Source: Isohypsibius dastychi (taxonomy: Eukaryota > Tardigrada > Eutardigrada > Parachela > Isohypsibiidae). From it: 23,636 nt of DNA. Shown one piece after another: positions 19,642 to 23,636 of this stretch. Under the pieces are notes generated by a model, which worked only from the letters and a program-made list of their open reading frames with translations, made no database searches and was not told where the DNA came from. Each line of letters starts with the position of its first letter. The stretch's first letter is position 1. The stretch spans positions 1 to 23,636 of the forward strand of contig JAQIWT010000316.1 of assembly GCA_034696485.1 (NCBI GenBank), read 5' to 3'. The position numbers and the translations under genes are program-made.

Positions 19642-20429
19642 CTGAAAAATACAAAAGAACACATCGTCAGATCCGCTCTGGGAATTAAACTGACGATCTA
19701 CAAGTAGGTAGAGGTGCAATTGGGCCCTAGTAAGTCATACTTTTTTTTGTCCGACTTTTCATGTGTGAAGATTTCTAGTCACATTTATTTCTGCTTGAGC
19801 GCGGACTTTGAAAATCTATTCACCTTTTTTTCGTCGGTATGGACATATGGTCACACGAAAAAATCAGGATTTGTCCAGGCCGACATTTTTTTTATCCGGG
19901 TTGACATTTAAATGTCCACTCAGACAATTAAAATCCCGGTACACCCGAACTTGGCCATCGATTACTAAGTCAGGGTTAGTGGACAATATCAAGCAAAAAT
20001 GGTTATCTTTTGATCCATTTTCGATCCTCTTCCCATGAAAAACAATGTAATGCATGGGTAGCAACAATTGCGTTGTTTCGCTTTAATCGAGAAAACAAGG
20101 TCGCCGTATCGAACTGCGGCACTTCGATTTATTTTGCAGCTTGATACTTCTGTGGCAAGAGGTTTTGAGAATGACAAAAAGGACAAACAAGCATGATGCT
20201 CGAATAACGAATACAATTTGACCAAAATGCTGTTTATATCAGACTCGGTAGTTGGGACCTCACGCAGTTCTGTGATGTTGTGTTGAAGCAGGAGATGATC
20301 AGAATATTCAATGAAATGCGATCTACTGAACTCTTCATCAGATAACTATAACAACTTGCATATCATGACATCATCGTGGCGGCAACATGATCTGCATGTT
20401 GCATATGAGTTGAAATTTTTTAAGTACGA

Positions 20430-20694
20430 CAAGAAGGCGGAGCGACATTCGAATTTGTCTGTGACGTCATTCGACCAATCGTGAACGGCATTGATGTAGC
20501 ATTGCAGCCGTTATGCCGTGGTGATTCAGTTCTGCTTGATTTCGGGGTCGTTGTTTTTCGTTTTGCTTTCCTATTCCCTTCCCAAATTCTTTCTCCTTTT
20601 CCTCTCCCCAAGAATCAAAACTAATTTTGATGTGAATCATCGGAAAATACGGAATGTCCTGCTTCCTGGGAGGATACTTCGTAGTTTGATTCAT
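20430..20694 (-). CDS. Unknown charged coding-like tract, minus strand
   Basis: The minus frame 20694-20467 reads YPPRKQDIPYFPMIHIKISF, then a charged helix, GEEKEKEFGKGIGKQNEKQR, and LNHHGITAAMLHQCRSRLVE before TGA; the same frame continues past the stop (RHRQIRMSLRLLVVLKKF). A second frame (20611-20420) is also open. No splice sites clearly bound it. Confidence 0.3.
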
Positions 20695-21189
20695 TTCCAG
20701 CGGACCACTAGTTGATTCTGCCGTATTCCTTCAGATTGTGAGTAAACCGAAGTTCACTGCATCTTCACTGAGATAATCAGCTTCAACTTGGTTCTGAGAC
20801 ATAGATATTTTAGAGAGTACGCCATTCCAAGAATTCTGTTGCACCGCGGGTGAGGATCAAAAATATGAAATGAGGTAAGACGGGAGTTCTGTGAATATCA
20901 TGATTGCCGCTATTAAGGGTCTTTTTGAAGAATCCGCAGTTCCGTGCCACGGATTTTTGGTTCAACACGCAGTTCAGCAGTCTACACTTCTTCAGAAGTC
21001 AAAGTCTACGCAAGATCTTTAGAGTGAAGATCTGGATTCTTCACGTACATGCAAAACGACAAATTGGTCTTTTAGTAACATATGTATGTACCAGCTCTTT
21101 AGTTTGACCGTTTTTTTCGTTTTGGACAAACTTGTCAGCTCTGAATTTGTGCTCCCTTCAGGTGACATCAACCGGTAAAATACAAACGC

Positions 21190-21753
21190 ATGCTGTCAAC
21201 GGGGGAGCTCTACACAACAACGGGATTGCACACCAAGACTAAACGTATTCATCGGTACGTTCAGATTGCTGCTCTATTCTCAGTTCTCACCTCTCTTACA
21301 GCTCGGTTTTTGTAGATTTATAGCAAAGAAACGCAGATCAACGATCTTCATCAAATGGCTAACTACATGAGAGGCACTGGTCTGGCACTGGTCTTCAGCA
21401 GAACGCCAAAGGAGTTTTCTGGCACACATATTCAATCCAGGGTGGTAAGCTGACCATTCTACCGTTTTCGAACTGTCCAGTTAAGATTGAAGATATACCT
21501 CCACCTTTCAGAATACTGCATGCTTTGCATTTGAGGGAACGAAGCGATCAGTCTTGCAGCTTCTGTCCACTGCCGAGTATTGAAAGTTGGAATTATTCGC
21601 GTCGACAGCGGAGATTCTCGCTGGTGAAGATCTCCCTTTCTTTCTGTCCACTGATTTTGCTATAATATTGCTCTTCATTCCAGGGTGGGACGATCCAAGC
21701 GGAGGAACGTAGCTTTGAGAGAAATGAGGAAGGACCTTCTGGAACACCTTTAG
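21190..21753 (+). CDS. Small intact four-exon gene, about 106 codons, unknown function
   Basis: Exons 21190-21254, 21324-21444, 21512-21576 and 21684-21753 join in phase without an internal stop: MLSTGELYTTTGLHTKTKRI, then NDLHQMANYMRGTGLALVFS, SRV|NTACFAFEGTKRSVLQLL and RSKRRNVALREMRKDLLEHL before TAG 21751-21753. Donors are GTACGT, GTAAGC and GTATTG; acceptors TTTATAG, CTTTCAG and TTCCAG. A CTTCAG acceptor sits about 30 bases before the ATG. If the weaker third donor is not used, the protein ends at TGA 21581-21583 after TAEY. In the other phase, exon 4 would read GTIQAEERSFERNEEGPSG into a further GTAATT donor. This is the cleanest gene model in the window. No family recognised; the C-terminus is basic and helical. 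Confidence 0.5.
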
Positions 21754-21945
21754 GCGCTTCCATTCCGAAAAGGTAATTATTAAAACCTGGCTCTTCAGAC
21801 TAGCTTATTTGGACAATGCCGTGGAGGAAAACGCTCACTTGTTCGGTTAGCTCGCTGTAGCCACTGTCATTGCCTCCAGTACATCGCTTGTTGCTCGGCG
21901 TTTTTCTTTCACGGCACTGACCTGTTCGAATTATGATACGGCTAA

Positions 21946-22018
21946 GCCAAAAAGTTCAAGCCTCTGCGCCCTATTGATTGACTGGGTAAACAGGCAGAAG
22001 TGACTTGAACTTTTTGGC
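21946..22018. repeat. 15-bp perfect inverted repeat forming a 73-nt hairpin
   Basis: GCCAAAAAGTTCAAG (21946-21960) and its exact complement CTTGAACTTTTTGGC (22004-22018) enclose 43 bases. Pairing can extend inward, with CCTCTGC against GCAGAAG (one mismatch) after a 3-base bulge, and CCC against GGG. Candidates are a small-RNA precursor or a short inverted-repeat transposon derivative; nothing here decides between them. Confidence 0.6.
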
Positions 22019-23100
22019 GGAGACGTACATTCTTGATTCCCCTTGGCCGACCTGAGTTCTTGAGGAAAATGGCGTTGAGCTGCAAAACTTTCGCTTATTA
22101 ACAAATATTTATCTGTAGGTGTTTGGATATCCGACGAGTTGGTGGAATGGGATTCATAAGCTGAGCTGATCTGTGTTCTGATTTCGGACCTTCCCTCATT
22201 TTCAGACCACTTTTTTTTCTGAGAATCAATATGATGTTATGCCTGCATGTTCTACAAGCAATATATTCTTAGAGCGGATGTCGAGACTGATTAAAGTGTG
22301 TGTGCAGACGAAATTATCGGTTCCGACTTTTTCGTTCAGTCGGATAACACTGTGAGAAATAAGGGTGATAAATTTCGAACAAAAATATCCGAAAAAAAGT
22401 CCTGAGTTACATGTGAGAAGATATCTGTTCACATGCTCATAATTTACTAGGGGGGCGTTCGAAGTACGCCCAATTGCACCACTACGGGCAGGGGGCGAGG
22501 GGACTGGTGTGGTGTGTGTGTGTGCTAAGGGTCTGGTCAGTTTGAGCGTAAAGGTCACCGAGGACAGTTAGGAATTTCTATTCAGTTTGCATCACTCCTC
22601 CCGTTCATCTAGTCAGAAATATTCTTCTCCCAGCATGACAGTAAGAAAAAAAAAACAAAACATAAAAGGATAGAAAGACTGCTTCCGCAAAGCCACACTA
22701 CAGTACAGTACACTACACCAAATCGAATATATAGTATTGTCCTCACTCTTTTCGCTGCCTAATATCAAACCCGTTACCTCAACTCGATTCCTAGTTTACC
22801 CGGTCAGTTGATCCAGTCTCCCTTGCGCCCTTACGCTCAACTCGATTCCGCATTCGATACTGACCGAGAGAAAAATTCCTTTCCATACAGCTTTCCTTCT
22901 CGTGTACACGGCTTGAATTCAACCATAAACGCGAAGCAGCGATAAATTATGCGGAGGTGAACGTTGGCTCTGTACTCAATCAGTTTAACAAAAGATAGGC
23001 CACGTCCACTTTTACGATCTGTGAGAACTGGTTTGGTTTTAGGGGATACAGTGCCTTGCATGGGAGTGAGGACAATACTATATAATCAATTTGACTACAC
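22019..23100. other. Gene-poor stretch
   Basis: A short GT repeat lies near 22509-22522, and GGGCGT...ACGCCC forms a small hairpin near 22455-22473. Minus frames at 22226-22558 and 22837-23061 are open but unconvincing. Confidence 0.35.
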
Positions 23101-23108
23101 TACATCAA

Positions 23109-23473
23109 CTAGTAGAGGATGTAAGGATTCATGCGGTGATGGGTCGATGGTGTTCGTGGACGAGCAACATTCAAGATGTCCTCAACGGTATGATCCTGAA
23201 AAAACAAAAATAAAATTATTGAACAGTTCAAAAATGATCAAAAGGAAATTGAACATCGAAAATGAGAAAGAAATAAATACCTCGCTGAATCGCAGGTTTC
23301 GCAAGATTTCAATTGCGGGGGTGCGGCACATCGGACAGTGGTAGTTCGGTGGGACCTGGTCCCTGACCGAAATCACGCGAAGGCTCCGGATCCAACGACG
23401 GATGCCCTTGTAATGGAACAAGTGCGGCTGGGGGCACTCGCCAAGAACGGCCAAGCTTGAACGGGGAACATCG
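23109..23473 (-). CDS. RING-finger-like protein, last two exons (5' part outside or unresolved)
   Basis: Exon 23473-23281, with a TTTTCAG acceptor and GAG|GTATTT donor, encodes the C-terminal half of a RING-type zinc finger: LGECPQPHLFHYKGIRRW, then an unusually long insert and NYHCPMCRTP. C..H..H..W and CPxCR are typical of RING E3 ubiquitin ligases, which bind an E2 enzyme. The usual HxxCI is HYKGI here, so one zinc ligand appears to be Gly. The last exon, 23195-23109, follows in phase (DHTVEDILNVARPRTP) and ends at TAG. The first CxxC pair must lie in an upstream exon. Entry is at phase 2; the only nearby candidate (antisense to 23564-23636) reads VCRKRRRS and is not a good match, so the 5' part is probably beyond the window. 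Confidence 0.6.
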
Positions 23474-23563
23474 CTGAAAATAAAATGAAATAAAATTAAA
23501 AAACGTGAAACAGACAAAAATCGCAAAAATAAAATATCGAAATAAAAATATTAAATATCTACC

Positions 23564-23631
23564 ATGAACGACGTCTTTTTCGGCACACCCCTATATATGC
23601 AGAATGCCTTCTATTTGAATTCACTGGTCAG
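23564..23631 (+). CDS. First coding exon of a gene leaving the window
   Basis: ATG 23564 in an ACCATGA context opens a frame, MNDVFFGTPLYMQNAFYLNS, that ends at a CAG|GTATC donor at 23631. The peptide is aromatic and polar and not a classic signal peptide. Only 22 codons are visible, so no function can be given. It is transcribed away from the RING gene; if both are real, the interval is a divergent promoter or the RING gene's intron. Confidence 0.45.
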
Positions 23632-23636
23632 GTATC

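Noticed and set aside
22319-22326. CGGTTCCG as a further tag
   Set aside because: It is one base short of the 9-mer (no three-base centre), isolated and far from the island.
22964-23344. 126-codon plus-strand frame
   Set aside because: Antisense to the RING gene's exons and intron, which carry better domain and splice evidence.
1-23636. tRNA or rRNA genes, telomeric repeats, CRISPR array, spliced-leader RNA gene
   Set aside because: No T-arm consensus, TTAGGC array, direct-repeat array or spliced-leader sequence was seen on either strand by eye.

Overview
Eukaryotic genomic DNA, most likely from a rhabditid nematode. Introns are mostly 45-310 bp with GT...(T)TTTCAG ends, coding exons are small, genes lie close together on both strands, and two genes have a T-rich CAG acceptor just before the first ATG with no exon in front, as expected for spliced-leader trans-splicing. 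Nothing bacterial, no CRISPR array, no tRNA or rRNA gene and no reverse transcriptase was seen. Most long open frames without introns are shadows; the real coding signal was recovered by joining exons by phase.

Layout. 1-850 (+): remnant of a Maverick/Polinton-type minor capsid (penton) gene in several frame pieces, followed at 1313-1488 by a very basic reading frame. 2177-2943 (-): a coding tract in three frames. 3920-4680 (-), 5059-5657 (+) and 6492-7096 (-): unrecognised coding tracts with frame breaks. 7947-10437 (+): a seven-exon gene with an endonuclease/exonuclease/phosphatase (EEP) domain, zinc-finger-like segments, a nuclear localisation signal and an acidic tail. 10857-11503 (+): acidic/basic coding pieces. 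11771-12302 (-) and 12406-13840 (+): a divergent pair sharing a 103-bp promoter interval; the plus gene ends in a charged helix and a Gly/Tyr/Arg tail. 14.4-15.3: ambiguous coding on both strands. 15833-17617 (-): serine/acid-rich tracts. 18667-19641 (-): three phase-matched exons. 20.4-20.7 (-): charged tract. 21190-21753 (+): a complete-looking four-exon gene of about 106 codons. 23109-23473 (-): the last two exons of a RING-finger gene. 23564-23631 (+): first exon of a gene leaving the window.

The most unusual signal is DNA-level. A near-palindromic 9-mer, CGGAATCCG (or its complement CGGATTCCG), occurs exactly 18 times between 8021 and 13770, and I found none elsewhere in the window. Six more sites between 8826 and 14043 read CGGAAGCCG or its complement. 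The sites fall in exons (all reading frames), introns, a divergent promoter and spacers, in both orientations, so protein constraint cannot explain them. They mark a discrete island of about 6 kb carrying the EEP gene and its neighbours. I suggest this island is a mobile or domesticated element, or a locus bound by one dedicated DNA-binding protein.

Many reading frames carry single in-frame stops and 1-nt shifts, several at A-runs. That is compatible with decay, with residual assembly error, or both, and it limits confidence in most gene models.
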